Shown here one piece after another: positions 1 through 10,500 of a stretch of DNA of 64,000 nucleotides; within the stretch, counting starts at the first letter, position 1, and each line of letters starts with the position of its first letter. Source of the stretch: Cliona cf. orientalis. Lineage: Eukaryota > Porifera > Demospongiae > Clionaida > Clionaidae. The stretch spans positions 7,499,000-7,562,999 of the forward strand of contig OZ005691.1 of the NCBI GenBank assembly GCA_963930775.1, given 5' to 3'. A program made the translations under genes and the position numbers. Under the pieces are notes generated by a model that was not told where the DNA came from, ran no database searches, and saw only the letters and a list, made by a program, of their open reading frames with translations.

Positions 1-120
1 TCTGTAGCCACATCAAAGCACATGGATTATCCCTATTCCCACACCAAGGAGACTCTGTACTGAAGGCTTGTTGGGCCGACATGCCTTAGGTATGCTGGGG
101 AGAACACTGAGGTACAATAG
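1..120. repeat. Partial copy of a small dispersed element (CAGTGTTCTCCC ends)
   Basis: This segment matches the right parts of 11,803-11,939 and 28,597-28,767. All three share the stretch that ends GGGAGAACACTG. The left end is cut off by the window edge. The two complete copies have CAGTGTTCTCCC-like inverted ends and are flanked by TA, so this looks like a non-autonomous inverted-repeat DNA element. Confidence 0.7.
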
Positions 121-255
121 AGTAAAGATCAAACCATGATCATAATCATTAATTTTTCTTAGCAAAGGGGCTACATGTATGTAACTTTGAGAAGGGGGTT
201 TTCAGTATGTGAATGTGGTTGACCACACTCTAATAGCAAACAGGAGGAAACCCTC

Positions 256-596
256 TATAAGAGGGATTCCGCAAATCGATTATCCCGCGGCGCTAATTAG
301 CTAAGCGGCAGAAGTCGACGTACCACGCCTACTGCCACACCCTTTGTGGGCAAAAAGGCCAACTGCTGTGTGTTGCTGTATTGAAACGTGTCAAGTTTTT
401 TTTCGAAAACGAGCGACTATTTCGAAGGTCTGAGCAATAAAGCGAAGAATCGATACAAAGAGAAGCTCCAAGCAGTCGGTCTTGGTATCCAAGACGATCC
501 TTACAAGCCTGAGAAAGGTAGTAGGCGTAAAACGTCGACTTCGGCCGCTTAGCTAATTAGCGCCGCGGGATAATCGATTTGCAAAATCCCTCTATA
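256..596. mobile_element. 341-bp inverted-repeat element carrying a protein-coding fragment
   Basis: The ends are inverted repeats of about 60 bp with only a few mismatches (from about 260 and back from 592), flanked by TATA or TA. The core of the repeat is GCAAATCGATTATCCCGCGG. Between the arms, in the forward frame around 421-550, lies a coding-like stretch that reads GLSNKAKNRYKEKLQAVGL, followed by a DPYKP motif. From memory this resembles the N-terminal part of the transposon proteins found broken at 31 and 45 kb, so the element may be an internally deleted derivative of one. The inverted repeat is directly visible; the protein link is an inference. Confidence 0.75.
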
Positions 597-600
597 CTAC

Positions 601-986
601 GATACACACCACATAGTGTATGATGACCTTTACCAGAAACCGTGCCAAATTTATTATTTAATTGGAACGTATTGCCACGTGCAATATGGCAATACCTCGA
701 TACCGTACCGTACCGTACCGTACCGTCGATTGATCTATCGAGCTAGCAGTTTAGATGTCAAACTAAGCTGTCTCCTACATTTATATGGGCACTTACCGAC
801 TGCTTTGATGTCTTTCTGGAGTTAGAGACAATCGTTCTGATGGCTACGGTACCGACAACTCGAGAATGATTCAGCGATCAGAGTGAAATTTCCAAACTAG
901 AACCATATTTTTGTTGTTCTGGCCACTATCATAATATTCACTGCCACTAAATAGGACCGATTAGTGATAGCGCTTGTGCTCTGGTA
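601..986. other. Non-coding stretch, no gene seen
   Basis: Contains a short TACCG tandem near 700-724. No conserved reading frame or RNA gene was recognised. Confidence 0.5.
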
Positions 987-1136
987 AAACTTCCAGAATT
1001 GTTCTAATTGCAGCTCTTAGGCGCCTCCCTGATTTAGGCGCCCTTTGACCTGCTCGTAAATTTTTCGGCTCTAATTGGAGGTGCCTGCACGATCTGTAAT
1101 TATTTTTTGGGGGCGCCTATATTAGAAAGTATACGG
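987..1136. mobile_element. Decayed small TA-flanked element with GGCGCC words
   Basis: The right end reads GGCGCCTATATTAGAAAGTATACGG followed by TA when split as GGCGCCTATATTAG and AAAGTATACGG. The left half carries CTTAGGCGCC in the opposite sense, and GGCGCC or GGTGCC words recur inside. It resembles the other TA-CCGTA-ended elements here but the left end is degraded. Confidence 0.4.
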
Positions 1137-1457
1137 TATAGCATCTGTACATGTACATGCTCATGTAGATCATCTCTATAATCCATAAACAAAATTGCCA
1201 CGTGATAACACATGGCTATTAACACCAATACAAGGTGAGATCAGGTATATTGTACTCACTCTAATTATCCGAACGGCCAAAATAATTATTGTTAAATAGA
1301 AAATAAATAAATTCGGCCAATGGCTTGTTCGAGCGTAAACAAAATGGATCTGGGAAAAAAATGGAGAAAGTACTAGTGACGAAGAAGCAGCACCAGAGCT
1401 CCAGTGTCGCTGTGCTCTGAGCGATTGCAAAATGATCGCCGTCTGTATAAGTCCGTG

Positions 1458-2271
1458 TTACCTTTCCGGTCGTAGATGCTGGTAGCCACACTCTTTGATA
1501 AACGTGGAAGAGTTGTCTCGAGATCCTGCCATGCTGTATTGCTGGCCGTTTGGTTGATTAGAGTGGATGAGAAAACTTAAAATTCAAGATATTTGATGAA
1601 TTAAGAAGGAAATAAATTATTTAAACTTTGCCGTTCGGGCTATTAGAACGTTCAAATAATTTGAGTGAGTACGGTAGGATGTGCATACACATACTCTCTC
1701 TCACACTTGTCTCCTCACCGTGGCTCCAGCTGTGGTTGGACCCGTCTTGGACGACGTTAGCTTGGTAGTGATCTTCTCGTATCCTTTAGGATCTCCGGGA
1801 TACTTGGTCTCAGCTACAAGTTTAAGGGCTTCCTGGAACTGACCAAAAGTGATTTTCCGTTCTGTTTTACTGTAAGTGTGTATAAGGATGCTAGCTCATA
1901 ATAATAATAATAATAAATTATTATTAATTTTTGTGTCAAAGAAGCCCATGGATACTGAATTTGAAGCCTTAAAACGTGCGATGCTGTTCATGTATAATGA
2001 GCCCAACCCATAAAATTAGTTATCTCTAGTCAAATATTGGGCACTGTCTAGTATTCTATAGCTATTAAAAGTACAATGCTTCTTCTTACGGCTTGGACTT
2101 GGCGAAAATGATGTCAACATCTGTTGGAGTCAGCTTTTTGTCGAGTAGCTTCATGTCTCGACATAGCTTGGCGAACTTGGCTCCGTCCATGAGAGCTGTA
2201 GAGTCCTTGGAACCAGCTCCAAACGCACAAAACTCCCGAAAAGTTTCTTCTAGGGGAGAACGTTTCGCCAT
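1458..2271 (-). CDS. TPPP-like (p25-alpha domain) protein
   Basis: TPPP proteins bind and bundle microtubules. Exon 1 (2271-2090) starts at an ATG and encodes the EF-hand-like N-terminal half, including CRDMKLLDKKLTPTDVDIIF. It ends at a GTAAGA donor in phase 2. Exon 2 (1869-1719) continues in frame with KTERKITFGQFQEAL, the counterpart of the family's TITFEQFQEAL segment, and ends at GTGAGG in phase 0. A third exon (1541-1458, 27 codons plus TAA) is frame-compatible but shows no clear family similarity, and the usual C-terminal SKYTGSHKERF motif was not found. The product would be about 138 residues, shorter than vertebrate TPPP (~219). Exons 1-2 are solid; the last exon is tentative. It lies just downstream of the coiled-coil gene on the same strand. 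Confidence 0.8.
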
Positions 2272-2539
2272 CTTATCAAATCGCTTGAGTGGTAGGATCC
2301 CAAATGTAAGCGTTAATGATTTGTTGCGTAAGCAACCGCACCCACACCCCTTTCACAAAAGCAAATTAGGTAAAGGTCGACAAAATAGCAAGTGCGTATA
2401 CGTATACATTCAACAGCTATAAAATAGATCAATGATTGTTATTAGGGATAATACCGTTAATTTTATCTATGATCACACAAACAGCATAATATTATAGCAT
2501 GTAACAATAATTATTCAGCAGTGAAAGGAACAGAGCCAG
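2272..2539. other. Spacer between the TPPP-like gene and the coiled-coil gene
   Basis: About 270 bp separate the stop of the coiled-coil gene from the TPPP start, both on the minus strand. The stretch is AT-rich and must hold the 3' end of one gene and the promoter of the next. No specific signals were identified. Confidence 0.4.
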
Positions 2540-5500
2540 TTAACACAGATTTTCTACTGACTGTAGCACCCTTTGCTTGCTGGGGTTCTTGAGGATTCCC
2601 TTGAGTTTCTTGCTTGTGGATTGTGATAGTCCATTCTCATCTTTCTTCTCTTGTGGTCCTGATCTCTCCAGCACAGTCAGCGCAGACTCCCTCAGGGTCT
2701 CATACTGCTCAGTAACAGTGTCCAGTTCGTCTTGAACTGCTTTTCTCTCTTTCTCTGCCTCAGAGAGCTTCTGTTCTTGATAGTTGAGAGCAGTTTTGGT
2801 GCTGCGTAGCTCAGCCTTCACCATGATCAGCTGGTCCTTGACTGTGTTTAAGTCAGTCTGCACAGAATCCAACTGCTTACTGACTGAATCTCTCTCTTCT
2901 TGTAGGGTACTTGCCTTATACTTCTCTTCTCGCAGGTTTGATTCCAGGCTGAGCACTTTTGATGTCAATTCAGTCTTTTTCTCTTCACCAGCGTCAAGCT
3001 GTGCCCTGAGACTGTTACATTTTGAGTCCAGAGACTCCAGTTCTGCTTTAAGTGAACATTCCGTGTCCGCTAGGCACTTCTTTAGATATTCCACCTCCTC
3101 CTGAGCTGCCTTGAGTGAGGCACTTTTGCTGCCAAGGTCTTGCTTCATGGTGTGTATGCAGGATTGTAGCTCGCTGTTCAGTGCAGAGATTTCTTCCGAT
3201 TTGGCCATTTTGGATTGTGTGTCCTCTTGAATGTGTGTAATGATGGCATCTAAACCACTGTTTGATTCCTTGAGCTCCATCACTTGTAGCTTCAAAGCAA
3301 GAGTGGCGCTTTCCGCTTCTCTCTCTTTGGCTTTTGCCGCTTCAAGCGACTCCTTCAGTGCATCTATTTCATCCTCTAGGTTATGCCGAATAATGGTGCA
3401 CTGGCCATGCGACGTCTCTAGCTCTGTCACCTTCTCAACGATGTCTCTGGTTTCCGTTTCATACATGGAGAGCTGTGAGTGGAGAGCGTCAACCTTGCTG
3501 TTTCTAGCAGTCACCATCTCCGAGAGAGAAGTCACTTGCGAGACAAGAGTAGCATTCTCACACTCCATTAGCTCACTAGCACAATTCAGGTCAGATATAA
3601 TGGAATCTCGTTCGAGGAGGGCCCCCTCCAATAATTGAAGTCGGCGTTCCAATTCAAGTACCCTTGCTTCTTTCTCATTCTTTGTTAGTTTTACTGAATT
3701 GGATTCACCCTCGATGTCGTTGAGCTTGGTACTCAGTTCGAAATTATTCTGCTCAAGTTCTTCCAACTTCTTCAACAGCCTATCCACCTCTGCTTCATAC
3801 ATGCTCTTCTGATTTTCAGTTGAGGACAACTTAAGCTTCAGGTCATTCATCTCACTCACGAGCTTGGACTGCTCTCTCTCCTTCTCTTTGCTGCCCTCTT
3901 TAGCTTCGAGCGTGGCCATCTCCATTTTCTCCAGCTCCTTTTGCAGCTTGTTAGCCAGTTCCCAGTTGCATTTGGCCTCTCTGGTAAGCTTCTTATTAGC
4001 CTTTGTTAGTTCTTGGATGTGAGCATTCACTTTTTCCTTGGTTTCCTCGAGAGTGGATTTCTGAGCTTTTGCCTCTTCCAGTTGTTCTGACAGCTCATCA
4101 AGTTTGGTATGCAGAGCTTGCATTTCATCAGAAAGGTGGGCATGTTCTTTTGATTGCGCTCGTAAGGTAGCATTCTTGGCTCCGAGGCTGGCAACTTTTG
4201 TTAATAGTGAAGCCTCCTTTTCTTGGAGCTCTTGAAGTTTTGTCATAGCATCGTCCAGAGATTTACCAGCCCTCTCCAGCTCACCTTTCAGTTCTAGCTT
4301 CTCTGTCTTCAGTGCTGCGACCTTGCGTTTATACCCGACCATGGCCTCGGCTGCTTGCTGCTCCAGTGTAGAATGCTGACTCTTCACTGCTTGAAGACTT
4401 GCTAGTTCTTCCTGGACGTCCTGAAGCATGGCTTGAGATTTCTCAAGTTCACTATTTGTGTGGTCTTTTTCCGCAGTAAGAGTTTTAATTTGAGCCTCCA
4501 GTGATTCAATAGTATCCTGGGTTTCCAGTGAATGCTGAAGCTCTTTTCTCAGTTTAGTTTGTAGTTCTAGATTCTGGCGTTGGAGGGACTCCAACTGATC
4601 CTGCAGTGAGGATACCTCCTTTGTGAGCTCTTCGTTTTTCTTACTAACACTGTGCTTGGCTCCCTTTTGATTCGCAAAAGTAGCCTTTGCCTCCTCAAAC
4701 TTTTGCTGGATACCTTCCTTCTCGTCGAGCGTACGATCGTATTGCACCTGAAGCTCATCCATGGCCTTCTCGAGCTCCTTCATTTCTTTCTTCATCTGAG
4801 ACGACTTGCTGCATGTCATTTGGAAGTTTGTCTGTAGACACTGTAGCTCTTGCTTTAGCTTGCTATTCTCGTGCACTAAGGTGTCCAGCCTAGTCTCCTC
4901 TGGGATGGGTTTGACAGGTGTGGTAGCAGGCTTAGCTCCACCAACTTTGGTCGGTGTACCTAACGTGTATGTGATGTCACCCCTTTGGCTGTCAGCCTCT
5001 TTCAGTTTCTTGGCTAATGAATCATTTTCGCTTTTGAGGGCTTCAATTTTGCCCAAGAACTCGCTTTGCTTATCCTTCAGGAAATCATTTTCTTCTGTGA
5101 GCTGTGAACATGTTTGTTTGACGTGTATTAGTGCTTGGTTGAGATTGGCCACCCTGGAGGATCCCTCCCTGTCGTGTCTAGACCGCTGGGTCTCAATGGA
5201 GTGAAGCTCTTCGTCTTTGTAGTGGAGCTGCTCCTGTAAGGCATCACATTTCTCCTCCTTTTCAGAAAGTCTAAATTGTGTGTGTGTGTGTGTGTGTGTA
5301 ACAGCTATTATTGTACGGTTATGCACTCAGTCACAATGACTGAATAGGATGTCTCTTGAAGGAACATGTACATTGTATATACTATCGTGAGTACAACAAA
5401 ATTAATTTGCAAAGTTGAAGAAAAATAGGCTTTGAATTGATTGGCATCACAACTAGTACCAACCATGCACATAGCAGCTAGGCCATTATTTTTGAACATG

Positions 5501-7391
5501 CAACCATTATTATTATGCAGGTATATAAAGGTTGTCAATAAATACATGTCAGGGTTTCATTTGGGGGGGGGGGGGGGGGTGGGCGGGAGGGGTCACTCGC
5601 CCCCCCCCCCTTGAGAGTAGCCACCATTCATACATGTAATACATGCACAAGTAAAAGATTTAACGGGTGAAAGTGTCCAAAGCGGCAGTTTTGCTTATTT
5701 TTAAGCCATAAATTAGCTAAAGCTTCGCGCTACACACGGTAGGAGACACATCCCACATTCTTGCAACATGTCTTGAAATTGAGGGGAACCAGTGGATATT
5801 ACTGACAGACTTTCCCCATCCGAGTGCTCAGAAGCCACCAGAAACAGTCTCAGAGGTTGAAACATTAAAAAATTCTCCTGGGGGAGCATACACCCAGACC
5901 CCCAGGCCCCTAGTATAATGAAGTTAATGAGCACGTCATTCTTCATGGATGTAAAAAACATACTATAGTCTTTGCCCCCCCTTAACTCTGGAATTGTCGC
6001 GTTTGCCCCCCCCCCCCCCCCCCTTGACAAAAATCCTAAATGAAACCCTGCATGATGTCTACAGATTGATGCACACATACTGAGCTCTATAATGGATGCA
6101 TGGATACAGGCACTCCTGGTACAGGGTAATCCCTCTAGTCTCTTATTTCTTACTAAAATAGTAACCACTTAAATTTGGCCTACCTTGTCTTGAGGTTCTT
6201 GATTTCCAGCTGTAGACTTCCAATGATTGTCTTAGATGAGGCAGTTTGCTCCTTGAGACTGGCTTCAGCTAGCTCCAGAGCATGCCTGGTGTCATGTGCT
6301 GAGGCCCGAGCCTCCAATTCGGCAGACTCCAGCTTCTCCAACTGCTGCTTAGCATCCTTCAACTGGCGCTGATGCTCTCGCAGGTCGTTGAGTAGATCCG
6401 TCTTCCTGGAACACACAATAGTGACATGCATAATCATGTGTTGGGAAGCATCAATAAACTGATACCACAATAATTGTTTTTAGCAATAATTATAAGTCTA
6501 GACACCCAGAGCTTCTCCTCTCCTCTTAGCATCACACTTGGTTTTACCTAGGGAAAGCATGCACTTAATGCCTACTACTATTCAATAGCCAAATGTCATG
6601 GCCTTTCTACAAAATTATGAGTCCCTTCATAAAGAGAAATGAGTCTGGTGACAGGCTTATAGCTATACATGTACGTGACTTATACTCTGCAGTTAGAAGT
6701 GCAGCCCAATCAGATTGCTCCACGCCCAACGCATAGTCTAAACAATCAGGTGCCATATCTTCTTGTTTAAAGACGCTTTCACAATACACGTGATATAATG
6801 CTAGTCTCCTAGCCACACCTTTCAATCTACGAGAGAAAGAGGGTCTGGTAACTTCACGTGCATGGAGTTATGCTGCTGGAATGCAATTATTGGCCGTTTA
6901 TGTGCAAAACTCAATGTATATGAAGTTACCAGACCTTCTTTCTCTTGGAGATTGAAGGGTGTCGCTTGTTAAACTAACATATAAATCCCACCCTCGGCAC
7001 GGCAAAACTCTTCCTCTGCAAAGGATGGATTAAGGATTGACTGTGGCAAATAAACCTTCATAGAATGCACACACTATATTATTATTCAAGTGCCCTAGCA
7101 GCAAAGAAGAGGGAGTAGGATTTCGAAACAGATTTTCAGAAAGCATGCTGATTAATTATACCTTTAATATTACTATAAAGGTTGTTGTCTATGACTAGCA
7201 CACAACAAATTATGTCTCGAAAGGAGGTTTGATTTAGCTTAGCGGATTTAGTATGGTAAGCTCACACACGTTTGGTTAGCCGTCTTTAGCACTTCTTCCT
7301 TTCTGCTCAGCTCGACTTCAACGTCGGCTAGTCGCTGACAGACTGTCCTGTTCTCATCCTCCAATCGCTCCATCTCTTTTCTCGATGCCAT
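2540..7391 (-). CDS. Large coiled-coil protein (about 1,024 residues)
   Basis: Three exons join without a frame break: 7391-7270 (ATG start), 6405-6184 and 5270-2540, 3,075 nt in all. The product is almost entirely heptad-rich Glu/Lys/Leu coiled coil. About residues 200-220 there is a short non-helical, Thr/Pro-rich break (GTPTKVGG...TTPVKPIPEE). The C-terminus is basic and non-coiled and holds KLKGILKNP. Such a layout fits centrosomal, kinetochore or Golgi scaffold proteins. The TP-rich break after an N-terminal coil recalls CENP-F, but coiled coils align promiscuously and no family is assigned. An AG precedes the ATG (tttcag/GATGG), so a 5' non-coding exon or an upstream start is possible. 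The intron between exons 2 and 3 holds a GT microsatellite and a mobile element. A two-exon alternative without 7391-7270 cannot be excluded. Confidence 0.85.
5281..5299. repeat. (GT)n microsatellite
   Basis: About nine GT units, just upstream of the acceptor of the large coiled-coil exon (minus strand). Confidence 0.9.
5547..6053. mobile_element. Inverted-repeat element with poly-G/poly-C ends
   Basis: The left end is CAGGGTTTCATTTGGG and the right end is the complement, CCTAAATGAAACCCTG. A long G or C run sits immediately inside each end. The interior matches 10,115-11,110 in the opposite orientation, for example GGGGGTCTGGGTGTATGCTC against GGGGGTCTGGGGGTATGCTC, which makes it a dispersed family. 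It lies in the second intron of the coiled-coil gene. Confidence 0.7.
6816..6962. repeat. Foldback element of about 147 bp
   Basis: Arms of about 42 bp pair as an inverted repeat: ACACCTTTCAATCTACGAGA on the left and TCTTGGAGATTGAAGGGTGT on the right. The spacer is about 60 bp. It lies in an intron of the coiled-coil gene and is probably a small inverted-repeat transposon remnant. Confidence 0.7.
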
Positions 7392-7571
7392 CCTGAAATC
7401 AAGTTTGATCTTGTTCAGATATAAAAAAATTTGAATATCAATGACGCAATCAATAAACAACCAATCAGATCCCCCGTTTAGTTATGCACGCGTACGCGCG
7501 CCTCGCCCCGGCCGCCCGAACTGTAAGGTGAAAGGTCAAGGAGTGCCCACGTGGTGGAGTTTTTGCAGAAG
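7392..7571. promoter_or_regulatory. Likely shared bidirectional promoter (coiled-coil gene / DDX27)
   Basis: Only ~180 bp separate two divergent starts. The stretch contains a CCAAT box (7461-7465), a CRE-like TGACGCAAT (7442-7450), a GC-rich segment (7487-7515), a half-site AAAGGTCA (7531-7538) and an E-box CACGTG (7548-7553). Divergent, GC-rich spacing of this size is typical of bidirectional promoters. The motifs are read by eye and are not tested. Confidence 0.5.
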
Positions 7572-10500
7572 ATGGATCCTCTTCAGTTTCCCGGGACGAT
7601 AGAAGACACTGAGGAAATACAAATGGAGGAGAGCGACTCGGACGATGAGGAGGTAACTCCACAACTACTCTTCTGTTTAGTGCTCTCTCTATATTATTTT
7701 AATATCTGAGTTTATATGTTAATACTGACTACTAGCAAGGAATTGGCGGCTTGTAGATTTTATCACTCCCTATTTGCTTCAATTAAGGGAGCGTTAGCCA
7801 GCACTACTTTTATTAGTTTTATCATTTATGGAGCGTAAGACAGGCCGTCATTATCAAATCTGGTTAGTGTCATACTAGTGATGCATGGGAATGTAGGGGT
7901 TTTCTTTAAATTGTGGTATACTCGGAGCGAGGCAGTGGCGTACCCAGGGGGGTGCTCAGGGTGCTGGAGCACCCCCATCAGCTCTGGCACCATGCTGGCA
8001 CAACAGCCAGTTCAGTAGCTCAGTGACAAATATGGTTACTGATAATCGATGACTGGAAGCTACTACCAATAATAAACTTACTGGCCTCTAAATTCGCTCC
8101 CAAAACTGCAGTTTCTCGCCGCGACTTGGCCTAAAACAGCCTTCTTTGTCAGCCAGCTACCTTCAAGAACGCGTTTAATTAGGGGTGTGGTCAACGTTTT
8201 GGGGGCGTGGCTAAAAATTTTGCGCGCGCGCTTTGCGCGCGAATGTCTTAGCACCCCCCTCCCTTAAATCCTGGGGACGCCACTGCGAGGCATACATTTC
8301 ATGAATGTACAGACTTTGATGGAGTGCCAGTCATAAAATTCATATTGTATTAGTATTGGCTAATTATCTTCATGAAGATGTTATAGCCATACCCTATGTG
8401 CTATGCAAAGTTCACTACCCTAGTTTGGCTTTAATATTTATACTATATACAACGAAAAATATTTTTCAGACAATCAATTTTCTTATATAGTCCGTGTCCT
8501 AACCTGGAGGGCATAAAAGATGCACTCTTTTACAAGCACAATTGGTCAGAATTGTTATGCTGTGTGCAGTCACATTATCCTATGATTGTGACATCAAACA
8601 TACTTCTTGTGTTGAGTTGATATTTTGGCAACTACTACAACCACATGGATAAACTATTAAAGGTGGAAGGGCACTAGTATGTATAAATCTGCTACTACAT
8701 TAGATGCACATTTACTTGCAATAGTCAACCCTAGCTGTAAAAGTTCGTTGTTTCTTTACCTCCCAACTCCCTAAGGAGCCAGGAATGGTGCATGGTCAGA
8801 TCAGACAATACTGCTGTACATCACCACTAATACCTTTACACTGTACACTACTAACAGTATGCTATGAGTGCCAGTTAGTGCAATGCGCATGCGCAGATGA
8901 AAGCAGCACTGAACTATGCTATCATGGTGTAGACCACACCCCTCACTGCAGGCCAAGAGCAGCTGCTCAAACTCAATGTGTAATAGCGATGTTCTCACTC
9001 CGCTCGAACGTTGAATCTACCACCAGACCATGACAAAGAGCAGACATTGCCTCTCGCTTTGCTCGAGGCTCGGTGGCCTGTCGAAACGCGCGGTGCTTGC
9101 ACCGCTCGCTTGAGCTCGAGAATGCATCTCTATGGCCCCCTAGGCACTAGGCCCTGGCAACCTTACCACAAGTCCAGCCCAATCTTGTAGTGGTGGTGGA
9201 GCCCCCCCCCCCCCCCCCCCCCCACTCAGCTTACAAATAAGCAAGTTCCTCTGCTGTATCAGCTATTCCCACATGTCTGTTGAAAAGATTCGACATCACT
9301 CTGCAGGGCTTCATGACGACTAAAACTTCTTAAATATCTGATCATTTCAAAAACACCGGGACATTAGTATTACCTTAATTTGCGTATAAATCTTGCTACA
9401 AGCGTGTGTGTATATCTGAGAAGACAGAAAGAGGAGTTATGATAGCTTCATTCTAGTCAATCTTGGGGTGATCAGTAAAAAGTGGAACTTCTCCGTGTGG
9501 CATGTATGCACTCACTCAAGGTTAACAGTGGTCTCAATTTCCAAGACATGTTCCTCAGTGTATACTAATATACATGCAGTGCTGTACATGTTAATAAAGT
9601 ACATACTGTATTCGCTCGATCAGACACTGCTCTCGATTAGTCGCCGCACCCCCGGAAGTGCTGAACGAAATAGTCGCCGCTCTTGAATAGTAGCCGCGCC
9701 ACGCCTACTATTCGAGAAGCACGCAGCACGTGGACATGCCTCGCGACTCCTTCTCGATGGCAGCAGGTACACGATAAAACTGTCTAAAACAAGTTCTGAT
9801 CCCCAGGCTTCTTCTACATCAGCAAAGGGGCCAGAATCTCCTAGATTAGTGGTGTCAATCGACCATTTCTCTAAGGATTGCCTCTCTGGCAGCTACTGGT
9901 ATTAATAAACGCTGCACAAACTCGGGCGATGAAATAAATAGTAGCCGCGGCGTCTGATCGAGCGAATACGGTACATACAAAGTGGACCAGGATTTTTTAG
10001 TCATGGAAATCGATGAGCTCAAGGTAGCATGCCATACTCAGTGTAGCACCTGTTTCAGAAATGAGTAGGCTCACCACTGCAGATGAGGTCAAGGTAGCAT
10101 GCCATACTCAGCAGGCTTTCATTTAGGATTTTCGTCGGGGGGGGGGGGGCAAACTCGATAATTGCGGAGTTAAAGGGGGGCGAGGACTATAATAATACTT
10201 TATGTTTTTTCATCCATAGTGAATATTATTGGGGCGAGCCTGAGCGAGCCCCACGTAAACGGTAATGCACTGCGCGACTGAGGTATATAATTATATATAT
10301 ATATATATGGTACATTGGTCCTTAGTTACGCCCCGCCCACGGGCTGTATATACGTTGTTCTGATTTAGCGAATTGCAAATTTACACTCACGCTTGTATTG
10401 ATCAAGCAAGCTCAGTACCGTACACATACCGCGCCGTAGAAGGCTCCAAAGGAGGAGAGAGCGAGGCAGAGCTTGTTATCAGCTCAACAGCGCAAAGGGA

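Noticed and set aside
1261..1491. Extension of the TPPP gene through this open frame
   Set aside because: In phase 0 the translation becomes hydrophobic and unlike any TPPP C-terminus. The short exon at 1,541-1,458 is a better, though still tentative, ending.
2784..5204. Plus-strand open frames opposite the coiled-coil exon
   Set aside because: They mirror the Ser/Leu-rich antisense of a Glu/Lys/Leu-rich coding sequence; the minus-strand frame explains the region.
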